Assembly: GCA_963761015.1 (NCBI GenBank)
Contig: CAVXFL010000001.1
Coordinates: 15,548 to 79,547, forward strand
DNA length: 64,000 bases
Reading direction: 5' to 3'
DNA from: CAVXFL01 sp963761015
Lineage (GTDB): Bacteria > Pseudomonadota > Alphaproteobacteria > Acetobacterales > Acetobacteraceae
Below the pieces are notes generated by a model. The model ran no database searches. It was not told where the DNA came from and saw only the letters and a list, made by a program, of their open reading frames with translations. Position 1 is the stretch's first letter, and the number at the start of each line of letters is the position of its first letter. This document shows, in pieces, positions 9,897 to 19,319 of this stretch. Position numbers and translations under genes: made by a program.

Positions 9897-11088
9897 ACGC
9901 CTCCGGCGACTGAAGGATCATGCGGTAGCAGGACATGCCGCCTGAGAGAAACTCGTAGGCGGCGCCCCAGAGGTAAAGTCGGAAACGACGATAATTGAAC
10001 TCGCCGAAGCGGGCGATGATCGCCTCGCGATTATTGTCGAAGTTGACTGCCCATTGCTTGGCCGTCAGGAAATAGCTGACGCGGTCGTTGAGCAGCTCCA
10101 GGACTTCAAGCGGCGTGTTGGAAAGCTGCTCGAGAAGGTCATGCAGAACCAGGTAGCTGTGATTGCCGGCGTAGATGTATTTCACGATATAGGACGATTG
10201 GTCGTATTTCTTCTTGTCGGCGCTCCCGTCGAGAAAGATCTTGCCGCCTGGTTTGACCAGCGTCACGAATTTATCGAGGACCTGCTTGTAGTCGGGTAGG
10301 TGCTCGATCACGCCCATGATGACGATGGCGTCATATTTCCGGTCGGTCTGGTATTCCAGAAGGTCGACATTGATCAGTTCCCAGTCGAAACCGAGGGCTT
10401 TCGCCCGCTCCGCGAGATAGTCGATCGAGACCTGGGAAATGCTGATGCCCGTGCATTTCACGCCGCGGCGCGAGGCATATTCGAACCACGCGCCCCAGCC
10501 GGGTCCGATCTCAAGGATATGGTAGCCGGGCTTCAGACCGCATTTCTCAAAGCAGTAGTCGAACTTCCTAAGCGTCGCCACATCGAGCGGCTCGTCCGCC
10601 GTCTCGTACATGCCCTGCGTGTAGCAGGGCGTGTTCGGATCGAGGAAGCCCAGGAAGAAGTCTGGATCCATTTCGTAGTGGGCGGTGATCGCCTGCTTGT
10701 TGGTGCGAACTTGGCCAAAAAGCAGCGGCTGCAGGAAGCGCCAGATCGTGGTGAGGGGATGAAAATCCTTCATCGCCCCCCGCAAGGCATAAGGGGCCAG
10801 CATGTCTCCGTCGATATCGACATCGCCGGCGACGTAAGCATCGGCGATGCGCCCCTCGTCCATGCTGCTCACCGCGCGCAACGCCTTGGCGTTCTTCAGC
10901 GTGACCTCGAAGCGCGGCGCATCCTTTCCGAAAAACTGAACGGAACCATCGGGGAGAACGACCTTGAACGATACAGGGGAACTATCGAATTGCCGCGCGT
11001 ATTTGCCGAGAAGCAAACGCGTCATCTTCGGGACCGACGTCTGGTCGGACAATGCCTCGCGCTGCAGGTTTGCGGAATGCTCGTTCAT
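9886..11088 (-). CDS. cfa: Cyclopropane-fatty-acyl-phospholipid synthase family methyltransferase
   Basis: A 400-residue protein, normal for the family, which transfers a methylene from S-adenosylmethionine to unsaturated phospholipid acyl chains at the membrane surface. The N-terminal lipid-binding domain (about residues 1-115) precedes the SAM fold with motif I ILEIGPGWGAWFEYA, the GISISQ segment, and VIMGVIEHLPDY. The ATG at 11086-11088 is chosen because AAAGGGAGC lies just upstream; six codons further upstream are also open. Codon use is less GC-biased than in the neighbours, so acquisition by transfer is possible. A truncated second methyltransferase lies just upstream on the opposite strand. 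Confidence 0.88.
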   Translation of the reverse strand: MNEHSANLQREALSDQTSVPKMTRLLLGKYARQFDSSPVSFKVVLPDGSVQFFGKDAPRFEVTLKNAKALRAVSSMDEGRIADAYVAGDVDIDGDMLAPYALRGAMKDFHPLTTIWRFLQPLLFGQVRTNKQAITAHYEMDPDFFLGFLDPNTPCYTQGMYETADEPLDVATLRKFDYCFEKCGLKPGYHILEIGPGWGAWFEYASRRGVKCTGISISQVSIDYLAERAKALGFDWELINVDLLEYQTDRKYDAIVIMGVIEHLPDYKQVLDKFVTLVKPGGKIFLDGSADKKKYDQSSYIVKYIYAGNHSYLVLHDLLEQLSNTPLEVLELLNDRVSYFLTAKQWAVNFDNNREAIIARFGEFNYRRFRLYLWGAAYEFLSGGMSCYRMILQSPEAFET

Positions 11089-11136
11089 ACGGCTCCCTTT
11101 CCACACCCGATGCCCGCCGGAAGGCGGGTCCTTTGA

Positions 11137-11426
11137 GCTTACACCATTTCGCCCACGGGACGTGCGTCGGGCTGCTGCGCAAGATCCGGGCGAGCTTGGC
11201 GCCGGGTGGCCAGGTGCTCGGCGTCGCGTTCGTGCCGAACGCGGATCGGGTCACGCCGGCGCCGCTTCCCGCCACCTTCGCCTTCGTCATGCTGGGCTCG
11301 ACCCCGAGCGGCGACGCCTACACGGCGACGGAATTCGACACGATGGCCAAGGCCGCCGGGGCCCGCGGCGCGACGGTAACGCCGTTGCCGCCATCGCCGC
11401 AAAGTCTGGTGCGATTCGAGGTCTGA
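11137..11426 (+). pseudogene. C-terminal remnant of a SAM-dependent methyltransferase
   Basis: The frame encodes a recognisable methyltransferase C-terminal end: LHHF, LLRKIRASLAPGGQVL, FVPNADRV, then a dimerisation-type helix and a final SLVRFEV before TGA at 11424-11426. The SAM-binding N-terminal half is absent; upstream is the divergent cfa start. LLRKIRxxLxPGGxVL is typical of class I O-methyltransferases with the winged-helix dimerisation domain. Interpreted as the tail of a deleted gene. Confidence 0.6.
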
Positions 11427-11452
11427 CGCCGGCGCAAGCGACGGGCGGGCGG

Positions 11453-11732
11453 CTAACCGCGCGGCAGCTCCAATTCCGGCTGCTTCGCCCGCCCGGTCGC
11501 CGGCTTGGACGGCGGCCTCCCGCGTCGCGGCCGGCTTGGCGGCCGATTTGCGCATCCGCTTCCGCGCCGGCGGTTCGGCCGTCACGGTTTCGGCCGCGGG
11601 GGGCGGCGGCGCCGCGGCTTCCAGGTCCCGCCGCGCGCGCTGCCAATGTTCCGCCTCGCGTCCCTCGGGGCGGCCTTCCGCTTCCCAGATGTGATAGGCT
11701 CGCTCGCGGATCAAACTATCCTTGTCAGGCAA
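11453..11732 (-). CDS. DUF2934 domain protein (frame broken near 11525)
   Basis: The segment IRERAYHIWEAEGRPEG followed by HWQRAR is the DUF2934 signature, a short domain of unknown function common in alphaproteobacteria. I choose a TTG start at 11730-11732 because AGGGAGAA lies seven bases upstream and the family normally starts just before the IRERAY motif. A basic Ala/Pro/Lys-rich tail follows. One extra G near 11520-11530 breaks the frame; the corrected frame ends PELELPRG at a TAG (11453-11455), giving about 92 residues. Confidence 0.7.
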
Positions 11733-11837
11733 CGGGCGTTCTCCCTCTTGCAACGCTGAGGCGCGGTAGTGCCCGTCGGGCGGCTTGTCAAAGCGCTCCA
11801 GCAACAGCACGGCGACGCCACATCAGGAGAACACAAC

Positions 11838-13143
11838 GTGACGAGTTCGACGAAAGCTGCTGCTTGCCGGATTGGCGCTGAGCACGGTCGCGGCGGCGCC
11901 CGTGGTGTTCGGCGGCTGGCGCCAGTCCGCGCCGGGAGTGGAGCACCTGATCCGCCCGAGCGACCTGCCCGAGCCCGGCGCCACCCGCTCGGTCGCCAAT
12001 CCGGCGAACCTGATCTCGCGCCCGGACGGGGCGTCGCCGCTTGCACCGGCCGGCTTTCACGCGCGGCTGTTCACGGCCAAGCTGCAAGGTCCGCGCGAGC
12101 TGCGGGTGGCGCCGAACGGGGACGTGTTCGTGGCCGAAAGCCGCGCCGGCCGCGTCGCCATCCTGCGCGCCCCCGCGGGTGCCGCGCACCCCGCGCAAAC
12201 CGCGGTGTTCGCCGACGGGCTCGACCGCCCCTACGGGATCGCCTTCTATCCGCCGGGCGCGAACCCGCAATGGGTCTACGTGGCCGAAACCAACCGCGTG
12301 CTGCGCTATCCCTACCGCAACGGCGCGCTGAAACCGGACGGCCAGGGCCAGGTGATCCTCCGCAACCTGCCCACCGGCGGCCATTGGACGCGCGACCTCG
12401 CCGTGGCGCCGGACGGGCAGACGCTGTTCCTTTCCGTCGGCTCCGAGGCCAACGACCCGGACCTGCCGCGGAAGACGCCGCAACAGATCCAGGCGTTCCA
12501 GCGCGTGCACGGCATCGGCGCCGCCTGGGGCGACGAGACGAACCGCGCCGACGTGCTGGCGCTCGGCCCGCGCGGGCGCGCGCCGCGGCCGTTCGCCCAC
12601 GGCCTGCGCAACTGCTCGGGCGAGGCGATCCAGCCGGCGACAGGCGCGCTCTGGTGCGCGGTGAACGAGCGCGACGGCCTCGGCGACAACCTACCGCCCG
12701 ATTACGTCACCCGCGTGCAACAGGGCGGGTTCTACGGCTGGCCCTGGTCCTATATCGGCGACCATCCGGACCCGAAGCATCGCGGCGAGCGTCCGGATCT
12801 GGCGGGCTCGGTCATCGTGCCCGACGTGCTGATCCAGCCGCATTCCGCCCCGCTCGGCCTCGCCTTCTACGAGGGCGCGATGTTCCCGTCCGGCTATCGC
12901 GGCGACGCCTTCGTCGCCCTGCACGGCTCGTGGAACCGCGGCCGGCGCACCGGCTACAAGGTGATCCGGGTGCGCATGCGCGACGGCAAGCCAACCGGCG
13001 GCTACGAGGATTTCCTGACCGGCTTCGTCACCGATGCCGGCGTGTGGGGCCGCCCGGTCGGCGTCGCGGTGATGCCGGACGGCGCGCTGCTGGTGAGCGA
13101 GGACGGCAACAACACGATCTGGCGCGTCGGCTACGGCAAGTAG
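11838..13143 (+). CDS. Sorbosone dehydrogenase-like PQQ-type sugar dehydrogenase
   Basis: A six-bladed beta-propeller of the glucose/sorbosone dehydrogenase family, expected in the periplasm and oxidising an aldose or related sugar with a quinone cofactor. Motifs include PRELRVAPNGDVFVAE, the propeller repeats around VYVAETNRVLRY and LAVAPDGQTLFLS, FAHGLRNCSGEA, GGFYGWPWSYIGDH and HGSWNRGRRTGYKV. AGGAG precedes a GTG at 11838-11840, but that frame is off by one base. After a shift near 11842 the chain reads RRKLLLAGLALSTVAAA, a signal peptide. Corrected length is about 434 residues, usual for the family. Cofactor and substrate are inferred from family only. Confidence 0.82.
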
Positions 13144-13349
13144 CCGGGCCGACCGGGATCTGGGGGCGACCGAGGGCGTCGACAACGGGCATGACCCAAA
13201 CCCGCATCCGATGTTCGATGCGGCCCTCATCATGACGGGAGCCGTGGCGCCGCCGCACCGTTGCGCGCGAGCCGGTTGCAGACGAGCGTTCGGCCCCGAG
13301 CCGGAGCGTGACGCGCGTCGCGCGGTCCCGAGCAGACAGGCGGGAGCGC

Positions 13350-13740
13350 ATGAAGCGTCGCATTGCGGCTATCGCATTGCTGTGCCTGTGCGGCGCGTGC
13401 TCGATCAGGACGCGCGGACGGCGGCGGCGGCGCGCGCGTCGTTGCTCGGCATGACGAAACTCGGCATCGAAACCTGCCTCGGTGTTCCGGATTTGCACAG
13501 CACGTTCGGCAACACCGAAATCCTCACCTGGGCCTCGACCACCACGTCGAGTTCGGGGTCAGCCTGCCGGTGCCGCTGCTCGGCAACGTCAACTTCTCCG
13601 GCGGTGGCGGGTACTGTCATGCGACCGCCAAGCTGGTGGACGGGCGGGTCGCGGAAATCCGCTACACCGGCCAGACCGACGCGCCGCTCGCGCCAACGCC
13701 TACTGCGCCCCGATCGTGGCAACTGCGGAACCACCCCGAG
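13350..13740 (+). pseudogene. Small conserved lipoprotein, frame broken in at least three places
   Basis: The ATG at 13350 begins a lipoprotein signal (KRRIAAIALLCLCGACS, lipobox Cys at residue 17). The following segments are coding-like but lie in successive frames: AAAARASLLGMTKLGIETCLGVP, then FGVSLPVPLLGNVNFSG with HATAKLVDGRVAEIRYTG, then ANAYCAPIV. Read together they give a roughly 120-residue outer-membrane-type lipoprotein of the small-lipoprotein fold seen in Acetobacteraceae. Whether it is broken in the organism or only in this sequence is unclear; the breaks lie near 13405, 13545 and 13690 in G/C-rich runs. Confidence 0.5.
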
Positions 13741-13814
13741 AAGCCGACCGCCGCCGTCCCGCCCGATCCGCCGCCCCGGCGCAGTCCAGGCGCGACGCCT
13801 GGCGCGCGGCGTGG

Positions 13815-14192
13815 TCACAAGGCCAGCGCCTCGTCTTCCCAGGGGCCGCGGACGAATTGCACCACCTCGAACGCCCCGTCGTCCGCCCAGAGGATGCTGA
13901 GCACTTTTTCCCCGCGCCACACGTCGAGCCCGTAGGGCAGGTCGGATTGCCGGCGCTGCCGCTCCAGCGCGTGCCGGTAGCCCGGCGAGGAGGCCTCGTC
14001 GGCGGCCAGCTCGCTGAACGGCGTCCAGTGGCTGAACGCCCAGTCGCCCATCCTGAGCGAGACCACCCGCACCGGCCCGCGCTGGTTCTCGATCGCGCCG
14101 TGCTCGCGGATAAGCGGCAGCAGATGGTCGCGGATCGCGAGCGCCCGGTCGTCGGCGGAGGACACGACTCTGAGGCTCATGCGTGGCTCCAT
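13815..14192 (-). CDS. Conserved protein of unknown function
   Basis: A 125-residue soluble protein without membrane segments. The sequence is well formed (GDWAFSHWTPFSELAADE, DVWRGEKVLSILWADDGAFEVVQFVRGPWE) with a mixed alpha/beta pattern and an acidic C-terminus. I do not recognise the family. The true start may be the second ATG (MSLRVV, residue 5). It is convergent with the lipoprotein. Confidence 0.65.
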   Translation of the reverse strand: MEPRMSLRVVSSADDRALAIRDHLLPLIREHGAIENQRGPVRVVSLRMGDWAFSHWTPFSELAADEASSPGYRHALERQRRQSDLPYGLDVWRGEKVLSILWADDGAFEVVQFVRGPWEDEALAL

Positions 14193-14273
14193 TCGGCGGG
14201 GTGCCGCGACACCGCCGCCCGGGATTATGCGGCGGTCGTTTATCCCAGGTCCTGCGATGCAGGGCCAATGGCG

Positions 14274-14702
14274 TTAGCGCCCAGCCGGCGCGGCCGGCTC
14301 CTCGCCCAGCAGGGTCAGGCGTTCCGCCCGCGCGGCGCGGATCAGATCGCCATCGAGCGTGGCGAGCGGAAGTCCGTCGCGGCGCGCCAGTTCCAGGTAG
14401 CTGGCGTCGTACACCGTGAGCCGCAGCCGCCGGCCGAGGGCCAAAAGCTCGGCCTCCTCGGGCGAGCGATCGATCGTGACGCCCAAGCGGGAAAGGCTGC
14501 GGAGGAACGCTGTCGTATCGGCTTCGGCGATGCGGCCGCGCCGTTCGTTGACGATCAGCGTGTTGCGCACCTCGAACCACCAGAGGCTCGGCGCCCGCGC
14601 TTCATCGGTGCGGATGCGCTCCAACGCCATTGCGGCCTTGGGGTGGTCTTCATCGTCGAAAGCCCAGCAGGCGGCAATCGAGGCATCGAGGACGAAGGGC
14701 AT
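14274..14702 (-). CDS. VapC-family PIN-domain toxin ribonuclease
   Basis: A 142-residue PIN protein. The four acidic positions of the family are visible: Asp in FVLDASIAACWAF (residue 5), Glu in WWFEVRNTL, Asp in LTVYDASYLELA and Asp in LATLDGDLIRAA. Such toxins cleave RNA in a Mg2+-dependent way and are held by a cognate antitoxin. The ATG at 14700-14702 overlaps the stop of the Phd-type gene by one base (TGATG), the usual antitoxin-first arrangement. Confidence 0.88.
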   Translation of the reverse strand: MPFVLDASIAACWAFDDEDHPKAAMALERIRTDEARAPSLWWFEVRNTLIVNERRGRIAEADTTAFLRSLSRLGVTIDRSPEEAELLALGRRLRLTVYDASYLELARRDGLPLATLDGDLIRAARAERLTLLGEEPAAPAGR

Positions 14703-14948
14703 CAGTATTTGTGGCCCTCGTGGCGGGCCGACAGCAACTCGGGGAGCGTGATCTTGCCGGTGCGCTTGCCGAGCGCGCGGATAGTGTCGATCGCCCGGTC
14801 GATTTCGGCTTGGCGGCGGTCCGCCTCCGGGACCAGCCGGGCGATCGGCCGGCCGTGCCGGGTGATGACGACCGTTCCACCGCGCTCGACCTCGTCGAGG
14901 AGCGGCCGGGAGGTGGGTTTTGGCCTCCGAGGCTTGGATTTCCCGCAT
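14702..14948 (-). CDS. Phd/YefM-type antitoxin (frame broken near 14910)
   Basis: The start MREIQASEAKTHLP matches the N-terminus of Phd/YefM antitoxins (xxxEAKxxLxxLL). After one extra base near 14905-14915 the chain continues LLDEVERGGTVVITRHGRP and ARLVPEADRR, the rest of the fold, and a C-terminal toxin-binding tail, about 81 residues in all. Phd proteins bind their own promoter as dimers and neutralise the toxin; autoregulation is expected by family. It is coupled to the VapC gene. Confidence 0.75.
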
Positions 14949-15070
14949 GGGCTGTCCGACCAGTTGGTTCGACTGGTCGAAATTCAGGCCGGCGGAACCG
15001 GCTGTCAAGCGGGGCCGCCTGGCCGGATGGAGTGCCGGCGAAATCCGGGGTTTCGCCTACGTGGGCTTCG

Positions 15071-15322
15071 CTAGACGGGTTCGCCCTTGAGGGCGACCCA
15101 AACGGAAGCGTCGCGAAGGCGATTTGCCGTTCCCGGAGATTTCCTGCCACAAACCAGCGCGTGCGCGGGGTTGTTCGGGAGCGGGTCCGGGACGATTGCC
15201 TGCGAGTTCTTGCGCGCGATTGCCCCCTGGTGCCGGACCAGGGAATGTTCGGGATACCCGCGAAGAGCGAAGCGCCAGTCCAGGCCCGCCGCGCGCAGCA
15301 GCGTCTCCGAATCCACCGACAT
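15071..15322 (-). CDS. Unidentified small protein
   Basis: An 83-codon frame starting MSVDSETLLRAAGLDWRFAL and ending WVALKGEPV. Composition and an uninterrupted frame suggest coding, but I do not recognise the family and there are no clear motifs. It lies in a stretch of gene debris upstream of the Phd/VapC pair. The flanking 15323-15473 holds nothing I can identify. Confidence 0.3.
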   Translation of the reverse strand: MSVDSETLLRAAGLDWRFALRGYPEHSLVRHQGAIARKNSQAIVPDPLPNNPAHALVCGRKSPGTANRLRDASVWVALKGEPV

Positions 15323-15473
15323 ATCCGGGTCCTTGAAGGCCGCCGAGGAGGGCCGGGCTTGCCGGCGTTTGCGTCCGTCGCGACCTGCGCAGGATGAATA
15401 CGCCGGAACAGCCAATACCCGTCCGGGGATCACGCCGTCGGCGGCGCCCGACATCCGCGCCGGCCTGATGCCG

Positions 15474-15821
15474 TTATCGCTTCGTCAATTCGTCGAGTGC
15501 CGACCGCAGCGGAGCGAAATCGGTCGTCAGCTCGGCCGATACCACAGCGCCGCCTCGGTGGTCCTCGAACCAGAGCTCGCATTGGAAGGGCGCTATGACG
15601 TGAAGCTCGAGGTCGATTTCCTTGTCGTGCCATTCGAGCTGGATACCTCCGACCGACGAGGGCACCGCTTGCGGCACGGGCGTTCTGGGATGCATCGCGC
15701 GATGCAATACTTCGAGGGAAAACATGCCGGCGCCGCGGCTGATCGCCGGCGCGCCACAGCCATCCGAGTTCCGGGGCAAATCCAGGATCGCGACCAGGCG
15801 GTCCAACACCTTGGCCTGCCA
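15474..15821 (-). pseudogene. C-terminal part of a conserved protein of unknown function
   Basis: The frame from about 15821 to the stop at 15474 is clearly coding-like: KVLDRLVAILDLPRNSDGCG, then VPSSVGGIQLEWH, IDLELHVIAPFQCELWFEDH and LRSALDELTKR. This pattern (a LP..WDGYG-like turn, GGIQLEWH, then a WFED strand) resembles a family of small uncharacterised alphaproteobacterial proteins I have seen but cannot name. Upstream, the N-terminal half is split over other frames between 15822 and 16051, so the gene is degraded or contains several errors. IS1634 copy 1 inserted just beyond it. Confidence 0.4.
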
Positions 15822-16051
15822 GCCGCCTGCGCATTCCCCGGCTGGATCTTGGCGTCGCCGGCAAACCGGTGCCGTCCCTCTTGGAGAAGCCCGACGACCC
15901 CACCGACCAAAAGGGTCCCGATCTGCCCGGCGAGGCTCCCCGGAGCCTTGGCGCGGGGCGGCGAGGAGCCCGCTTTCGCAAGTCCATCGGCCACGAGAAC
16001 AACCTCGAATTGAATGCCCGCATGATTGGGTTTGGGAGACCGGCTGTAAAG

Positions 16052-17957
16052 CCCATCTTCGACACTTGAGCTCGGTGAGGAATGGATAACTATCTGATTT
16101 TGCTCGCTGTTGGGCGGGAGCCGAGCTAATATGTAGTGCCACGGATAGTGCCAGATATGCCTTGATCCCGCGATATTATTGGCTAATCTGTGCGCACCTC
16201 GTATCGAGTCGCGCATGTACTTCCGGAAGAAGCAGTCGCAGGGTCGCATCTATCTGCAGATCGTCGAGAGCCACAGGACCGGCGATCAGGTGCGCCAACG
16301 AGTGATCGCAACGCTCGGACGGCTGGATGAGCTTGAAGCCAGCGGGCAGCTCGATCGGCTGTTGCGCTCGGGCGCGCGGTTCGTCGAACAGGCGATGGTG
16401 CTGGATGCCGCCAGGAACGGCGCTCCGGCGGTGGCGGTGCGCCGCATCGGTCCGGCGCTGGTGTTCGAGCGGCTGTGGACCGAGACCGGCTGCGCCAGCG
16501 TGATCGCGGCCCTGGCCCGCGGCCGCGGCCATCGCTTCGCGCTGGAACGCACGGTGTTCCTCACCGTGCTGCATCGCCTAATGCGCGGCGGGTCGGACCT
16601 GGCGGCGGATCGCTGGCGCGAGGATTATCGGATCGCCGGCAGCGATGCCATCGACCTGCACCATCTTTATCGAGCGATGGCGTGGCTGGGTGAGGAACTG
16701 CCGGCCGATCAGCAGGACGGCGCCACGCCGTTCGCGCCGCGTTGCACGAAGGATTTGATCGAGGAGCAATTGTTCGCGTACCGGCGCGATCTGTTCAGCC
16801 GGCTCGACCTGGTGTTCATGGACACCACCAGCCTGTATTTCGAGGGGCTGGGTGGCGAGACGCTGGGCCGGCACGGCTACAGCAAAGATCATCGCCCCGA
16901 CCTGCGGCAGATGATCCTGGCCGTGCTGATCGATGGCGACGGGCGCCCGGTGTGCTCGGAGATGTGGCCCGGCAACACGGCGGATGTGACCAGCCTGATC
17001 CCGGTGGTCGACCGGCTGCGTCGCCGCTTTGCCATCGGGCGTGTGTGCCTCGTCGCCGATCGCGGCATGATCAGTACGGAGACCATCGCCGCACTGCAAG
17101 CGCGGGGCCTGCTCTACATCCTTGGCGTGCGCGAGCGCACCGATAAGCTGGTGCGCGACGTGGTGCTCAACGATGCCGCTCCGTTCGTGCCGCTCACCAC
17201 GGAACGGCGCGGCGCGCAAACCGACTACGGCGCCAAGGCGGTCACATTGGGCGGGCAACGCTATATCGTTTGCATCAATCATCAGCAGGCGGACAAGGAT
17301 GCCGCCGAACGCGCCGCCATTCTTGCCGCGCTGGAACGGCAGCTCAAGAAGGGCGACAAGGCGCTCATCGGCAACGGCGGTTATCGCCGCTTCCTCAAGA
17401 CCGCCGGCGAAGCCCACTTCGCCATCGATCACGCCAAAGCGGAAGAGGATGCCCGCTTCGATGGCGTGTTCGTGCTGCGCACCAACACCGATCTCGATCC
17501 GCTTACCGCAATGCTGCGCTACAAGCAGCTCGCCATGGTGGAGCAGACGTTCCGGACAGCGAAGCATCTGCTCGCCACCAGGCCGATCTTCCACAAGCTC
17601 GACCAGACCATCCGCGGTCACGTGTTTTGCAGCTTCCTCGCCCTCGTGCTGAAGGCCGAGCTGGAGGCCCGCATCGCCGCACTCGGCCTGTACAGCTTCT
17701 TGGCCCGCGGTCATCGCCGACCTCGACTCGCTGAGCGAGACCGAGATGGATCAGAACGGCAAGCGCTTCCTGCTGCGTTCCGCCCCGCGGCCCGCCGCCA
17801 GCATCGCCCTGCGCGCCGCCGGCGCTGCTCTGCCGAGCACCGTTCAGGCCGCCAGCGCCAACTGAGCGCTCCCGCAAATGTAGTGCCAAGCCGCCGCGGG
17901 CGGCGCGGATTGTCGCGCTTATTCAACCACTTGGCAAAACCCACTGTCGAAGACGGG
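16052..17957 (+). mobile_element. IS1634-family insertion sequence, copy 1
   Basis: 1,906 bases bounded by imperfect inverted repeats (left CCCATCTTCGACACTTG, right CCCGTCTTCGACAGTGG read inward) and by a perfect 5-base target duplication TAAAG at 16047-16051 and 17958-17962. It contains one transposase gene. Nearly identical to copy 2 (61790-63693, opposite orientation); copy 1 is two bases longer. The intact duplication shows direct insertion here with no later rearrangement at its ends. Confidence 0.92.
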
Positions 17958-17960
17958 TAA
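16215..17960 (+). pseudogene. IS1634-family DDE transposase, C-terminus frameshifted
   Basis: The frame starts MYFRKKQSQGRIYL and carries the catalytic triad: Asp in VFMDTTSLYFEG, Asp in LVADRGMIS and Glu in MVEQTFRTAKH. Compared with copy 2, an extra T near 17690 (CCTGTAC instead of CCGTAC) replaces the last about 55 residues by an Arg-rich tail running to 17960. Catalytic residues are retained, so activity may be reduced rather than lost. A TTG-initiated extension to 16179 is open but less likely. Confidence 0.88.
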
Positions 17961-18139
17961 AGGTGCCCTCGTCGATCGGGGGAGCGGATATTCAGGGGTC
18001 CAGGAAGGCGACGCGGAGCCGGAGGTCAAAGACTTTATCGAACTCGCAACCGAACAGACCGACCTTGATCCGGAAGCTGGCGACTTTCTTGGCGGCGAAT
18101 AGTTTTTGCTTGATTTGATGATGTCCCGCCGCCAGCGAA
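17958..18139. other. Flank of IS copy 1 with a small coding remnant
   Basis: After the target duplication, a plus-strand frame reads to a TAG at 18100-18102. Its end (PEVKDFIELATEQTDLD, then EAGDFLGGE) is acidic and protein-like but has no start after the IS. It may be the tail of a gene cut by the insertion; the family is unknown. No other gene is seen before the repeat at 18140. Confidence 0.3.
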
Positions 18140-18286
18140 GTAGGGCGGATGAGCGAAGCGCAATCCGCCGTGCTCCGGGTGGCGGGTTACGCTTCGCTGA
18201 CCCGCCCTACGGCTTGCTGTGTATGGCGGGTAAGCGAAGTGTAACCCGCCGCGTCCGTCCGCTTGCGGCGGATTACGCTTCGCTCA
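18140..18286. repeat. Clustered palindromic GGCGGGTTACGCTTCGCT-type repeats
   Basis: Four related modules, alternating in orientation, based on GGCGGGTTACGCTTCGC and its complement (GTAGGGCGGATGAGCGAAGC, TTACGCTTCGCTGACCCGCC, GGTAAGCGAAGTGTAACCCG, GGCGGATTACGCTTCGCTC). Related units occur at 29313-29450 and 50904-50966. Non-coding. Confidence 0.75.
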
Positions 18287-18323
18287 TATTGGATGGTTCC
18301 TAAACAAATCCCGAAAGACGAAA

Positions 18324-19088
18324 ATGCCAAGTGCGACAAACGCTAATGACAGATCAGCAACGATTCCAACCGCTAGTTTTTCAAACAGGGTGAAACGCGT
18401 GCTTGGCTTATCGCTACACGAATGGGAAAACGCGATGGTCGTGTTTCTGATCGCCGCTGGTTTGTTTGCGCTTCTTGCGGGCGCGGCTACTTGGGCGGTC
18501 GTTAGACTACAACGAATAGAGCTCGCCGCCTCTCAACGAGAGTTGGATCGATATAAAACAGAAGCGGGCCTAAAGATTGAAGAAGCGAGAAGAGAAGGCA
18601 TTGAAGCCGACAAGACTGCTGGCAACGCGATGTTGCGAGCCGCTGAACTCGAAAAAGAGGCGGCCTCTGCTCGTCTAGAAACTGAAAAATTGAAGGCGGC
18701 AGTAACTTGGCGGACAATATCGTCGCAAACTGCAGCCAAGTTGGAGAGATCACTAGCCGCCCATCCTGGGTCTGTGAACTTGCGGTATACGGACGGCGAT
18801 CCAGAGGCGCTTTTTCTTGCCATCCAGTTTTCAAAAATCTTGAGCAACGCGCATTGGCGTGTTGCACCAGGAGCTTCGAAGCCCGGCAATGCAATATTAT
18901 TCGGAATAATTCTTCCGGATGGAAACGGCGCCGACGCTGAAGCCCTGCGGAACGCTTTCACAGAAGCGGAAATACCGTTTTCACCGAATCCGCTCCCACA
19001 GACAGGTCTACAGCTAGAGTTTGCAGTGACTACAATTCCTGGCGCTCCGATGCTGATGGTTGGATCGCGAATCCCCGCCATCCCATAA
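18324..19088 (+). CDS. Membrane-anchored coiled-coil protein of unknown function
   Basis: A 254-residue protein. Residues 39-61 form one membrane helix (MVVFLIAAGLFALLAGAATW), followed by a charged Glu/Lys/Arg-rich coiled coil (about 65-125) and a C-terminal globular domain of about 110 residues including GSVNLRYTDGDPEALFLAIQFSKIL. Codon use is markedly less GC-rich than the ffh operon next door, suggesting horizontal origin. Similar architectures occur as uncharacterised alphaproteobacterial proteins. It stands alone between repeats and ffh; no partner is visible. Confidence 0.6.
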   Translation: MPSATNANDRSATIPTASFSNRVKRVLGLSLHEWENAMVVFLIAAGLFALLAGAATWAVVRLQRIELAASQRELDRYKTEAGLKIEEARREGIEADKTAGNAMLRAAELEKEAASARLETEKLKAAVTWRTISSQTAAKLERSLAAHPGSVNLRYTDGDPEALFLAIQFSKILSNAHWRVAPGASKPGNAILFGIILPDGNGADAEALRNAFTEAEIPFSPNPLPQTGLQLEFAVTTIPGAPMLMVGSRIPAIP

Positions 19089-19212
19089 CTCTGGAGGCCG
19101 ACCACGATCACAGCTATCAAGGTCGCCAACACCATCGGAACCCATAAACCTCCTGTAAAGCCGGGAGGGATAGCGGGCTGACCCGACCGGCTGGACCCGA
19201 ATAGCTGTTTCC

Positions 19213-19241
19213 TTGACTCCCCTGCCGTCTGTCCGCATATA
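19213..19241 (+). promoter_or_regulatory. Probable sigma-70 promoter of the ffh operon
   Basis: TTGACT at 19213-19218 and CATATA at 19236-19241 are separated by exactly 17 bases, and lie about 80 bases upstream of the ffh start. No other good match is seen in the intergenic region. Confidence 0.55.
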
Positions 19242-19319
19242 GCCCCCGCCCGTGCGACGGGCACCGCCGCTCCGCGAGGGTTCGCGCAGCGGCGCTTTCG
19301 CGTTTGAAGGATATCCCCC

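Noticed and set aside
15087..16013. Long plus-strand open frame
   Set aside because: Runs through the minus-strand conserved fragment and an unrelated small gene, with no family-like motifs.
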